64,000 nt of DNA from Gymnopilus junonius (lineage: Eukaryota; Basidiomycota; Agaricomycetes; Agaricales; Galerinaceae): the NCBI GenBank assembly GCA_015501075.1, contig JADNYJ010000186.1, positions 1 through 64,000 of the forward strand, written 5' to 3'. A program made the position numbers and the translations under genes. The notes under the pieces are model-generated. The model did no database searches, had not been told where the DNA came from, and worked only from the letters and a program-made list of their open reading frames with translations. The first letter of the stretch is position 1. Every line of letters begins with the position of its first letter. This document shows, piece by piece, positions 1-9,935 of this stretch.

Positions 1-1
1 G

Positions 2-559
2 GAAACACCAGATTCCAGCCCAGAGCACGATGAAGTTCTCGTGCTTAAGTCAGAATTTAATACCGCGTGGAATTATTTCAACGCCACTAAACTTGGTGAG
101 ACTGTCCTGCAATATTGGCAGCAATATGCGGATGCAAATGATGCATCCCTGGCTAGGGGAAAGCTTAACGCAAAGTACCCGCTTGTATCTGGGTCCTGGC
201 AGGGACTTTCGGAGGTCCATTCGAGCCTAACAACTCGGATGCAAACTTCGGATGGCACTGTTGAAGTACCAGATATAAGAAAGATCAATATTACAAACCG
301 TCGAATGATAGTTTCGCGCAAACGGAAGCGCAACCTATTCGACCTTACAAGTCTTTGGAAAAAGACAGTCTTACATCGGTTCGAGGAAGATGTTTCGAAC
401 ACGGTCAATAACCCCCCACCCCTTGAAGATGACGACGTAGAAATGTCAGATCCCCCCTCAGAAGAGGACGAGGGCTGGACTGGTCGCATCGATCCTATCC
501 ATGATGAAATGGACCTGGAGTGGCAGGCAGGACCGCAGTTCTTCCTAGACAATGTCTAA
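2..559 (+). CDS. Penelope-like element copy 1: C-terminal part of the reverse transcriptase polyprotein (partial at window edge)
   Basis: The frame is open from base 2 to a TAA at 557-559, so the start lies outside the window. The 185 or so residues match, block by block, the C-terminal region of the reverse transcriptase in the copies to the right: LGETVLQYW, the invariant RKINITNRRMIVSRKR, LFDLTSLWKKTVLH, an acidic DDD/EE run and the ending GPQF(F/Y)LDN. This domain occupies the place where canonical Penelope elements carry a GIY-YIG endonuclease, and no such motif is visible. Many scattered substitutions relative to copies 2-4 mark it as a diverged subfamily. The function of this domain is unknown to me. 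It lies just upstream of a long 3' UTR and a pseudo-LTR. Confidence 0.8.
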   Translation, partial: ETPDSSPEHDEVLVLKSEFNTAWNYFNATKLGETVLQYWQQYADANDASLARGKLNAKYPLVSGSWQGLSEVHSSLTTRMQTSDGTVEVPDIRKINITNRRMIVSRKRKRNLFDLTSLWKKTVLHRFEEDVSNTVNNPPPLEDDDVEMSDPPSEEDEGWTGRIDPIHDEMDLEWQAGPQFFLDNV

Positions 560-1662
560 TTTGCTGATTCAATTCGGCATCTTAGGGATGCCTTTCCAAC
601 CGTGCAAGCGACGCCTTGCCGGTATAGCAGCTTTAGAAATGAGTCGCGAGCAGAATTGGGAGCCTTTTGGTAGGCCAACTGAAATACCAATCTCGCTTTG
701 ACGATCTTTAGCGCCGGTAGTGGAGCGGTGAGCTAATACCTCACGTTTAATTCCACTCTGTCGTTCTGTTTAAATTCCAGACCATGGCGTACCAACCTGG
801 CGAGCGCTTCTGGCGATTACACTGTGCAAGCGGTCAGGCGTGGTATTCTAGTACGGATTGTAGTAGCTTCGGCGAGGCTTTCCCGAGCGTCTAAACTGCG
901 TCTGATGTCTTTGCTGCCAGGCGGAAACCTGGGAGTAGCACCGGGATGGGAGCTTCGGCGAACCCAAGTCCACCCTGGAACAGAATCTGCGATGAACGGA
1001 CTTCGGACCATCGGCTAATGTCCTTTGGGCGTGCATGGACGGCGTAAGCACTCCATGTACCTTACTAGATCCGAGAAGTTTGGAAAGTTACACAAATCAC
1101 CAACACCTGACTTAGGGAAGCTATCCCATCTCAGATAATGTGCTGGTAGTAGAGTTATAGTAATGTGTTGAAAGCTGTTGCGTTTTGGGAGGGGGCAACC
1201 CCGACAGTCGACGTAGTGACAAGGACCACGCGCTTCAGCCCAGAGAGTAGCCTAACTGTAGGACGAACGAGCCACAGGCATATCTGGTAGTCCCAAATGG
1301 GACGTCGACCTAATAGACCAGTACTCTTTGGAAGGGATATACCCCCTTGCACGCTCTACGCGAGTTTGAGGACCAACCCTGGTGCACGTTTGGGAGTTGA
1401 AGCTAACGCCGAAACGCCAATTAAAAACCAATTAACCACCAGACCCCTCTTACCAACAATGTGTAAACAGATTGCTGTGCGGCTCGCACGGCGATTGGCA
1501 TTCCGACGGTGTCGATGCGATGAAAGCATCCAGACATAGAACCATTTTTTGGCGTTTAATTAAATTTATTCGTTACATATACAAGCAGGTATGTACGGTC
1601 AGTACTTGGAATTACTGCCTGGAGAATCCAGGAGGTGTTAAAGACATGCGATGTGTCGGTTT
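560..1662 (+). other. 3' untranslated region of Penelope-like copy 1
   Basis: No credible ORF is present. Short blocks such as the stretch near 900-1050 (CTGGGAG, GGAATCTGCGATG-like) and the segment near 1190-1290 resemble the 3' UTRs of copies 2-4, but overall similarity is low. It links the reverse transcriptase stop codon to the terminal repeat. Confidence 0.55.
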
Positions 1663-2243
1663 CCCCTAACCAAAACCTAACGTACGTACATTCGACTAAG
1701 TTCCTTAGTTGAAATCCAACGGAGTAGCTAAATATTTATCCGTATAGCCTAACCAAAGCCCTAACCAAACATAACCACACTTCGGTATTATCCGAAGTCA
1801 CGTGGCATGGTCAGGTGCGTGGCCACATGATATTATTAATAATAGAAATCACGTGGCCATAGGTCTAGGCCTTTCGGCCTAGACCCGGGCCTGGTTGCTT
1901 ACCTTATTTAGCCTTTTCGGAATATAAATAGTTACCGATATTGTCAAATATTTGGCAATATTTGGTTTTCCGAACAGAATTACCACTTAAGGTAACTTTG
2001 CTGATTCAGCCTCTCGGGGTTGATCAGTAAGCCCGATTCGGGCTTGGTAATTATCTCCGTTCGCTTTGTAATATGCCGTCCATGCTTGCTAAGCAAGCCG
2101 AGACGGAAATAACCTTTTTTGTAAATAGCTACAAAGGACCTGAAGAGCCATAAAAATGGCGAAATGTGGATGGGAGTTTCCCCAATTCCCCGCATTGTCC
2201 GTAGCGCCCCCCGGCCTTCAGTCGCAGTACAACCACCACCCAA
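1663..2243 (+). repeat. Penelope-like pseudo-LTR, copy 1 (3' terminal repeat)
   Basis: It starts at telomere-like CCCCTAACC (1663) with further CCTAACC motifs to about 1776. It then has GC-rich dyads, including GGTCTAGGCC/GGCCTAGACC at 1862-1885, and ends with a hammerhead ribozyme and the tail CCGGCCTTCAG...ACCACCACCCAACCCTAAC. The end structure matches the other terminal repeats in the array, while the 5' part is diverged. Confidence 0.6.
2128..2205 (+). ncRNA. Hammerhead ribozyme 1 (type I topology)
   Basis: Stem I is GCTAC..GGAC (2128-2139) with GTCCGTAGC (2197-2205). The core CTGAAGA is at 2140-2146. Stem II is GCCA/TGGC (2147-2160), followed by GAAA at 2161-2164. Stem III is ATGTGG (2164-2169) with CCGCAT (2190-2195). 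One unpaired T (2196) precedes stem I, so predicted cleavage is after 2196. All hammerhead core residues are present and the helices open through stem I. Confidence 0.85.
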
Positions 2244-2697
2244 CCCTAACAAAGCTAAAACAAAACCAATCCAAGCACGTGACAGTACTATTTTGTTTGC
2301 TCACATGTTCTTCTTAAAATAGAATACGTGACAGTTAGGTAACGGCCTAGCCCGTTACCTAACAGATCAAGCGCGCTTGAATTTCTCGGCCTACGCCGGA
2401 CGGACTCAAGTGACGAGTCTACCCAGTGTAAGTCGATTCTCATCGTACCTCGGTGGCTCAGTCAGCCTTCGGCGCTGACTAACCGCCTCGGTCTGAGTAA
2501 TCGAATTTCTCAGCTGCTGATTAATTCCGGTCGGATTTCGTAAGTAAATCGCACCGGATATTGACTTTACAGTGAAAGCTGTAGGATCTGAAGAGCCTAT
2601 ATAAAGGCGAAACAGGATGGAGATTGTCCCCCAATTTCCCTGTTATCCACAGCGCCCCCCGGCCTTCAAGTGCAGGAATACCACACCACCCTAACCC
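2244..2697 (+). repeat. Penelope-like pseudo-LTR at the 5' end of copy 2
   Basis: It begins at CCCTAAC (2244-2250), the junction with copy 1, and ends at CCCTAACCC (2689-2697) just before ORF1. It contains the GGTAACGGCCTAGCCCGTTACC dyad near 2340, the TCGATT.../GAGTAATCGA outer stem with an inner CTCAGTCAGC hairpin (about 2430-2511), and hammerhead 2. It is homologous to the repeats at 7398, 9936, 10495 and 12222, but lacks their first 100 or so bases. Confidence 0.75.
2578..2653 (+). ncRNA. Hammerhead ribozyme 2
   Basis: Stem I is GCTGT-A-GGAT (2578-2587) with ATCCACAGC (2645-2653). The core CTGAAGA is 2588-2594. Stem II is GCCT/AGGC (2595-2608) and GAAA is 2609-2612. Stem III is ACAGG (2612-2616) with CCTGT (2639-2643), extended inside by GGAGATTG with CAATTTCC. 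Predicted cleavage is after T2644. It sits at the end of the 5' pseudo-LTR, 89 bases before the first ATG of copy 2. Confidence 0.88.
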
Positions 2698-2899
2698 ACT
2701 GCTTATCCACCAACTCCCCCGACATTTCATCGCCTTCGACAATGTCTACTCTTTTGCTCGCGCTCTGTCCCCGCCGTCCAGGTCCTTGCCGGTGCATCCT
2801 TGCATCGGGCGGCTTACACGCCGATGACCACGACGCCGCCTCCAGGCACGCTCGTCACTCAGCGTTGCAGGGGGCGTCCTCTGTGAGGAACTTATCGCA

Positions 2900-3926
2900 A
2901 TGGTCCCGTCGGACTACCGCGATGTCTTGCGGCCCTTCCTTTTGGAAGTCGCCGGCTTGGCCACCAAGCGCGTCGCCGTCATGGAGACGTACGCCAAGTG
3001 GAAGGCGCACCAATCTGCGTCTCCCAAGACCTACCCGTCATTCATCCTGACGAAGGCGCCCAGCGTGCAACTCACCAAGGAGTACGCTGGTACGGACGAG
3101 GGTCGGACTGCTGAAGCCACCCTCCGCCGGAAGCACGAGGAGTACTGCGATGTGCTCCTCAGCAACGCTCTGTCCACCAAGGACTCCGAGCGCGCGCATT
3201 TGGACGGATTGATCGACCCCCAGGCCTTGTGGACCCGGGTCAAGGACAGCTTGGATGCTCGCATCCAGGCCATACTTGCCTCGCGGAAAACGTTGAAGGT
3301 TGTTCCCGTCGATGGCGGTGAACCCGGCGAAGTCACCTACGCCGGTTGGGAGGTCTCTACTGTGGCGGTACGGCAATCGTTTGAAATTCGCGAAGATGCC
3401 GTCGCATTCGCCTTCCGCGCCATCTCCATCGTCGAGGGGCGTCATATTGCGCAGCGATCCAAGGTCGATCGCAAGAAGGAGATTGCGAAAGCAGTCGATG
3501 TCGAGATGGCCGACGCTACCAAGCCAGGCCCGTCCATGCAGAGCATGATCGACAGAGCCGTCTCGGCTCGACTTAAGAAGGTCGCACCTACGGTGAGTAG
3601 CGACCTTTATAAACGCTTATCCACTACTCACCTACCGCCCTTAGCGCTCCAACACCGGGAAGAGGGCGGAGAAAGGCGGGGTAAGCAACACGGACGAGTT
3701 GCGCGCAACTTTGCGCGCCCTCGACCGTCCCGCTCCTACGATCCGGAAACTGACGTCTTATCAGAAACGCCAATCGGATCGAAACGCAAAGGCCACCCAG
3801 AAGAGGGACTTGCGTGGGGCGGCGACTCGCGAGAAGCGCCGCAAGGCAGTCGTCGACGACAACAAGCGACGCGAAAAGTCCGGTGGCAAGCCCAAGCGCA
3901 GCCCCGCGACTCTCACAAGGACCTGA
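2900..3926 (+). CDS. Penelope-like element ORF1 (intron-containing, function unknown)
   Basis: From the ATG at 2900 the frame is open to 3592. A canonical 52-bp intron (GTGAGT at 3593 to TTAG at 3644) follows, and the frame resumes in phase 0 at 3645 and stops at 3926. The protein is about 325 residues. Its N-terminal part is mixed helical, and the C-terminal 90 residues are very rich in Lys/Arg (KRQSDRNAK, TREKRRKAV), suggesting nucleic-acid binding. The frame is open upstream to about 2835, and an ATG at 2742 lies in another frame, so the true N-terminus is uncertain and one or more indels near 2750-2880 are likely. Its end overlaps the open reverse-transcriptase frame (open from 3814), so the two may be one polyprotein. 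I recognise no named domain. Confidence 0.6.
3593..3644 (+). other. Predicted spliceosomal intron inside Penelope-like ORF1
   Basis: Donor GTGAGT, branch-like CTAC/CTCAC near the 3' end, acceptor CCCTTAG, length 52. Removal joins two open segments in phase 0 and restores the basic C-terminal region of ORF1. Confidence 0.65.
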
Positions 3927-4035
3927 TGAAGTAGACAGCGCTTCCAGGCCTGGTACCCCTATATCGGGGAGGTGGGGAGGTTCAGATGTGTTTACCGCTA
4001 ACTCAAGCGGCTCTGAACTCGGCGGTCCACTGGGC

Positions 4036-6375
4036 ATGGACCGCAGCGGCCTTTCACGGCCTTTCAGGTACGATGACCCGAATTCCTACCCGGACTGGTT
4101 GCTCACAGTCCCGTTTCCCTCCGCAGTTAACTATGTACTTCTAAATACACCTTGTAATATATTAGAGGCTGCTCAATTTAGAAATAACGTGCATTTGTCC
4201 CCTGGAGTGAACTTACCGCGAGAAATCGAATTAGATTTAAGTGTCGGAATGCGCTATATGATGCATTCGCCAAGAAATCCTAAGTTAATAATGGATGCTT
4301 GGAAAGACTTTGACCGTAGAATTAGATGGAGACTCTTATTCTCGTTCCAAGCTGAAGACAATACTGAATACGATCCAGACTACGAAGTCGAGCGAGAGCC
4401 GACCTCTAAACCGCCTCCAAAGTTACCGCTATATCTCGAACTCGGTCTCCGTCAAGGGAAGCTCTTGGTGCAACGCACCATAGCTAATTTACCTGCGGAG
4501 AAAGTTGACGTCGTAAAACGTTCGCTTGCGCCTAACCGTCGCCGAATAGAGAAGTTCTTAATTGATAACGATTTAGTAGTTACCAATACTGATAAGAATT
4601 TGGGCATTGCGGTCTCAAAGCGAGAGTGGGTCGTTGAAAAGTGTCGAGACTTGCTAGCAGATGTAACTACGTATACACCGCTTAACCCTCTGTCAGCATA
4701 CAGTCTTTTAGATAAACAATGCGATAATATGCTTGACCTATCGATAGCAGCCAAGGCCATAGGCCTTGAACAATTATCAACGTTTTTACGGTCCCAGGTT
4801 ACTCCGTTCGAGACCCTGCCTGGAGGAAAACGTAAATATGGTAAACATAGCGTTCCGCAATTTTACGGAATCCCTAAAATTCACAAAGAGCCCGTTAAAA
4901 TGCGGCCCATAGTACCATGTCACAGCGCTATAATCAATCCCGCTGCTAAGTTTATCTCAAAAAATCTTAAACACCTCGTAAAAGGTGCGCCAACCGTTAT
5001 ACACGGAACTAAAGACTTGGCGATAAAATTAAGTAAGATCCGGTTCCAACCTCGCCGTAAACTTTACATAGTTACTGGAGATGTTGTTGCTTATTATCCG
5101 AATATTCCTATAAAGAAGTGCATTGAGCGTATTGCGCGATTTTGGCTTTGGGACTATTATGGACGTGTTGGTGAGCGTAACACGCTTCAGCCCGAACAGA
5201 TTGAATTTGAACAACTGTTCGTGAACGCGCTGAACGTTGGTAACACGGATCTTGTTGTACAATATGATAATATGTTTTATTTACAAAAACGGGGCTTGGC
5301 CATGGGTGTGGCCGACTCCCCGGATCTTGCTAATCTATATGCTTGGGAAGATGAAAGAACATGTGGTATCATGACCGACAGTAGAGTACCATTCTACGGT
5401 CGGTAATAGACGATGCTCTAGCTATTGTTTACGCCTCTTCCGAAGAGGAGGCGCTTGATATAGTTAGTTGCGTAAAAATCTCTGAATGTACAATAGAGTG
5501 GAACGTGTCGGACTCATTCAGTCCGTTCCTGGACATGATGTTATTCATCGACGCTAAAGGCGCGTTGCAACATCGTCCGTACCGTAAGGCACGCAACCAC
5601 CAGGAAAGAATTCCATGGATCAGTCATCATCCCCTCGACGTTAAGCGAGGAACTTTATGGAGAGATGAGTAGGCTCGCCACCCTGTCTAGTCAATTCACA
5701 GACTATGCAGATGCGCTTTCAGCTTTAGCAGGCCTGTATTGCGCGCGTGGTATCCGAGTGATCTTGTATATGCTTGGCTTAGGAAACATATCTCAGAACG
5801 ATGGGAGAAAAGACTTTCTGAAGCTACTGAAAAGCCAGAGCACGACGACGTTCTTGTGCTTAAGACTGATATAATACAGCATGGAATTACTTTTCCGCCA
5901 GTAAACTTGGTGAAACGGTTTTGCAATATTGGCAGCGTTACGCCGATGAGAATACCTCATCGACAGCTAGGGGAAGAGTTAATCCCCAGTACCCGCTAGT
6001 ATCCGGCGGATGGCAGGGACTTACAGATGTCCATTCGAGCCTTTTGACTCGGATGCGTACCGCTGAAGGCACTGACGAGTTACCGGATATTAGAAAGATC
6101 AATATTACAAATCGTCGAATGATAGTTTCGCGCAAACGGACGCGCAACTTATTCGACTTAACCAGTCTTTGGAAAAAGACCGTTTTACATCAGTTCGAGG
6201 TAGATGCTTCGGAACTGGTCCAAAAGGGTCCATCCCATGACGAGACGACACTGAAATGTCCGACCCGTCCTCCGAAGAGGAGGAGGATCAACGGGCGGCT
6301 CGTCTCGATAGAATCCATGATGAAATGGACATGGAATGGACAGCAGGACCACAGTTCTACCTAGACAACGCGTAA
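4036..6375 (+). CDS. Penelope-like reverse transcriptase, full-length copy 2 (frames broken by small indels)
   Basis: This is an RNA-dependent DNA polymerase of the Penelope-like (Coprina-type) class. Visible in order: VVTNTDKNLGIAV; FYGIPKIHK, the PKIHK signature; MRPIVPCHSAI; VTGDVVAYYPNIP with the first catalytic Asp; RGLAMGVADSPDLANLY; then FYGR followed, after a 1-base loss near 5404, by IDDALAI, the second catalytic site. Further indels near 5660, 5750, 5873 and 6241 interrupt the frame, while copy 3 keeps the intact alternatives at several of them. The C-terminal 200 residues form a conserved domain with no GIY-YIG motif, ending at TAA 6373-6375. The frame is open upstream to 3814, and 4036 is the first in-frame ATG. 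In known biology, endonuclease-deficient Penelope-like elements use telomeric 3' ends as primers. Confidence 0.85.
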
Positions 6376-7397
6376 ATACCACTTGGCGACGTTCTAATGT
6401 AGGCGGACGGCTTGTATGATGCCTTAAAAGGGGAGCTTCGGCGCTAGCGTGATTGCTAAAACCCAAATTTGGCGGACTCGCTGCTGCATTGTTGGATTGC
6501 TTAATAAGCGCTCTATAGGCGCTGAACAGGATCCCTCTTGTCGTTTGACATGTAAAGCAAACGCTTTCGAGCGGATGGTACCTACCAATCCTCTGGACGC
6601 CTTGTTGATGTTTTCGGAGTAGTAGTCCGGTGTAGTAGTCTTAATTGGCGAGGCGCTGGGCGAGGCCTGGGATTCGGATCGAGGAAGGTCGGTGTAGACT
6701 GGGAGTCCCTTCGGGGCATTAAATCCATCGTTAACATGTCGGAATCTGCGATGCACCTGTTATTAGCTCTTGAGTACTTCGGTCCCTGAGATAGACAGGA
6801 GAAGTTTGGAACGTTACAGTTACACCAACACTCATCCGCTTATGCCCGCCCAATGCCTCTTTTGGTAGAGGCGCACAAATAGACGTTGAGTTTAAAAGCT
6901 GGTAGTATCGGATACAGCCCGTGTGGCTTAAAGCGCTAGTGTAGCAACGATATATACTAAGGGAGGGATTTGTTTCCCGTCCATTGATAAAACCTTGTAT
7001 GAATCGTTCCGGAAATGTACGTGTCCCATCAGAAGAGATGTTTGCGGATGTCTTGGACGGTCTGGATGTACGGCGAGTACCCTACGGGGGCCCAACTTAA
7101 GCACTCGCATTTCACGGAAAGGGATCAAACCCATACACGCCGATACGCTTTAACATCGATGCGCACCCGACTCACGTTTGGGAGTCGATCAGTTCGACGT
7201 GCATGAAAAACCAATTACCAGTCGATATCGATGCCTGAATCTGTAAACAGACTAGGAGCGGTCATTTCGGTAATACGCGTAGAACTATTTACTGGCGTAA
7301 AACAGTTCAAAATTAATTCAGCCACGGTTTGTGTGGTCGGTGCTTGGATTCACTGCTGGTCGAAGACCAGAAGATTCGAACCTTGTTATAAGCTTCA
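6376..7397 (+). other. 3' untranslated region of Penelope-like copy 2
   Basis: About 1 kb without a credible ORF, almost identical in copies 3 (8910-9935) and 4 (11199-12221). Shared landmarks are GGGGAGCTTCGGCGCTAGCG, TGGGAGTCCCTTCGGGGC and GGGAGGGATTTGTTTCCCG. Several short hairpins are evident. Confidence 0.7.
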
Positions 7398-7941
7398 CCC
7401 TAACCGAACCTAACCGTACGAACCATCTATTGTAATGATAGAATACCTGAGAATAGCTGATACAATTATCCCTCAAGCTAAGCCTAATCTAGCCATAAAG
7501 CACGAAAAGTCCTAAGTCCATTAGGCACGTGACAGTACTATTTATGGTTTGCTCACATGTTTCTTCTTAAAATAGAATTACTCGTGACCAGCTTAGGTAA
7601 CGGGCCTAGCCCGTTACCTAAGCAGATCAAGCGGCGCTTGAATTTCTCGGCCAACGCCGGACGGACTCAAGTGACGTCTACCCAGTGTAAGTCGATTGCT
7701 CATCGTACCTCGGTGCGCTCAGTCAGCCCTTCGGTGCTGACTGAGCCCGCCTCGGTCTGAGTAATCGAATTTGTCAGGATGATTAATTCCGGCGGATTTC
7801 GTAAGTAAATCGCCCAGATATTAACTCAGCGTGATGCTGTAGGATCTGAAGAGCCTTAAAAGGCGAAAGTGGATGGAATTGTCCCCCAAGTTCCCACTTG
7901 TCCGTAACAGCCCCCCGGCCTTCAGTGCAGAAACACCACCA
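7398..7941 (+). repeat. Penelope-like pseudo-LTR, 3' end of copy 2
   Basis: It starts with the telomere-like motif CCCTAACCGAACCTAACCG (7398-7416). Next come CACGTGACAGTACTAT, the perfect dyad GCTTAGGTAACGGG/CCCGTTACCTAAGC (about 7590-7622), a nested hairpin near 7693-7769 and hammerhead 3. The repeat ends in CCGGCCTTCAGTGCAG...CACCACCA immediately before CCCTAACCCTAA. Confidence 0.75.
7836..7911 (+). ncRNA. Hammerhead ribozyme 3
   Basis: Stem I is GCTGT..GGAT (7836-7845) with GTCC..ACAGC (7900-7911), including one G-T pair. The core CTGAAGA is 7846-7852, stem II GCCTTAAAAGGC and GAAA 7865-7868. Stem III is AGTGG (7868-7872) with CCACT (7894-7898). Predicted cleavage is after T7899. Compared with ribozyme 2, both strands of stem III change together. 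Confidence 0.85.
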
Positions 7942-7953
7942 CCCTAACCCTAA
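7942..7953 (+). repeat. Telomeric repeat junction (CCCTAA)2 between copies 2 and 3
   Basis: Two perfect CCCTAA units separate the 3' end of copy 2 from the 5'-truncated start of copy 3 within reverse-transcriptase coding sequence. Confidence 0.8.
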
Positions 7954-8909
7954 CGCTAAGTCCTTTCCGTAAAGAGAGCTAGCGCTTGAATATAGTTAGT
8001 TGCGTAAAATCTCTGAATGTACAATAGAGTGGAACGTGTCGGACTCATTTAGTCCGTTCCTGGACATGATGTTATTATTGACGCTAAAGGCGCGTTACAA
8101 CACCGTCCGTACCGTAAGGCACGCAACCACCAGGAAAGAATTCCATGGATCAGTCATCATCCCCTCGACGTTAAGCGAGGAACCTTTATCGGAGAGATGA
8201 GTAGGCTCGCCACCCTGTCTAGTCAATTCACGGACTACCAGATGCGCTTTCAGCTTTAGCAGGCCTGTATTGCGCGCGTGGCTATCCGAGTGATCTTGTA
8301 TATGCTTGGCTTAGGAAACATATCTCAGAACGATGGGAGAAAAGACTTTCTGAAGCTACTGAAAAGCCAGAGCACGACGACGTTCTTGTGCTTAAGACTG
8401 AGTATAATACAGCATGGAATTACTTTTCCGCCAGTAAACTTGGTGAAACGGTTTTGCAATATTGGCAGCATTACGCCGATGAGAATACCTCATCGACAGC
8501 TAGGGGAAGAGTTAATCCCCAGTACCCGCTAGTATCCGGCGGATGGCAGGGACTTACAGATGTCCATTCGAGCCTTTTGACTCGGATGCGTACCGCTGAA
8601 GGCACTGACGAGTTACCGGATATTAGAAAGATCAATATTACAAATCGTCGAATGATAGTTTCGCGCAAACGGACGCGCAACTTATTCGACTTAACCAGTC
8701 TTTGGAAAAAGACCGTTTTACATCAGTTCGAGGTAGATGCTTCGGAACTGGTCCAAAAGGGTCCATCCCATGACGACGACGACACTGAAATGTCCGACCC
8801 GTCCTCCGAAGAGGAGGAGGATCAACGGGCGGCTCGTCTCGATCGAATCCATGATGAAATGGACATGGAATGGACAGCAGGACCACAGTTCTACCTAGAC
8901 AACGCGTAA
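7954..8909 (+). pseudogene. Penelope-like copy 3: 5'-truncated reverse transcriptase fragment
   Basis: The sequence enters the element just after the catalytic IDD motif, at the codons matching SSEEEALDIVS in copy 2, so the polymerase core is missing. It then runs through ISECTIEWNVSDSFSPFLDMM and the conserved C-terminal domain to TAA at 8907-8909. From 8388 the frame is uninterrupted for 173 codons and shows the intact acidic segment (SHDDDDTEMSDPSSEEEE) that is broken in copy 2. Nucleotide identity to copy 2 is very high, with most differences being single-base indels, indicating recent insertion. No functional enzyme is expected. Confidence 0.8.
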
Positions 8910-9935
8910 ATACCACTTGGCGACGTTCTAATGTAGGCGGACGGCTTGTATGATGCCTTAAAAGGGGAGCTTCGGCGCTAGCGTGATTGCTAAAACCCAA
9001 ATTTGGCGGACTCGCTGCTGCATTGTTGGATTGCTTAATAAGCGCTCTATAGGCGCTGAACAGGATCCCTCTTGTCGTTTTGACATGTAAAGCAAACGCT
9101 TTCGAGCGGATGGTACCTACCAATCCTCTGGACGCCTTGTTGATGTTTTTCGGAGTAGTAGTCCGGTGTAGTAGTCTTAATTGGCGAGGCGCTGGGCGAG
9201 GCCTGGGATTCGGATCGAGGAAGGTCGGTGTAGACTGGGAGTCCCTTCGGGGCATTAAATCCATCGTTAACATGTCGGAATCTGCGATGCACCTGTTATT
9301 AGCTCTTGAGTACTTCGGTCCCTGAGATAGACAGGAGAAGTTTGGAACGTTACAGTTACACCAACTCTCATCCGCTTATGCCCGCCCAATGCCTCTTTTG
9401 GTAGAGGCGCACAAATAGACGTTGAGTTTAAAAGCTGGTAGTATCGGATACAGCCCGTGTGGCTTAAAGCGCTAGTGTAGCAACGATATATACTAAGGGA
9501 GGGATTTGTTTCCCGTCCATTGATAAAACCTTGTATGAATCGTTCCGGAAATGTACGTGTCCCATCAGAAGGGGTGTCTGCGGATGCCTTGGACGGTCTG
9601 GATGTACGGCGAGTACCCTACGGGGGCCCAACTTAAGCACTCGCATTTCACGGAAGGGATCAAACCCATACACGCCGATACGCTTTAACATCGATGCGCA
9701 CCCGACTCACGTTTGGGAGTCGGAACTCAGTTCCGACGTGCATGAAAAACCAATTACCAGTCGATATCGATGCCTGAATCTGTAAACAGACTAGGAGCGG
9801 TCATTTCGGTAATACGCGTAGAACTATTTACTGGCGTAAAACAGTTCAAAATTAATTCAGCCACGGTTTGTGTGGTCGGTGCTTGGATTCACTGCTGGTC
9901 GAAGACCAGAAGATTCGAACCTTGTTATAGCTTCA
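8910..9935 (+). other. 3' untranslated region of Penelope-like copy 3
   Basis: Nearly base-for-base repeat of 6376-7397, without a credible ORF. Confidence 0.7.

Noticed and set aside
73..552. Long minus-strand ORF opposite the PLE C-terminal domain
   Set aside because: Mirror frame of the conserved coding strand; the same shadow recurs opposite copies 2 and 3.
2244..2697. CRISPR-like or bacterial repeat array
   Set aside because: Repeats are about 500 bp, contain ribozymes and lie in intron-bearing eukaryotic DNA.
7366..7397. tRNA-like B-box around ATTCGAACC in the PLE 3' UTR
   Set aside because: No cloverleaf could be drawn: the flanking bases do not make a T-arm, and no A-box lies at the right distance.
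8638..9273. 211-codon minus-strand ORF
   Set aside because: Lies opposite RT coding and 3' UTR, lacks any domain, and is broken in the other copies.
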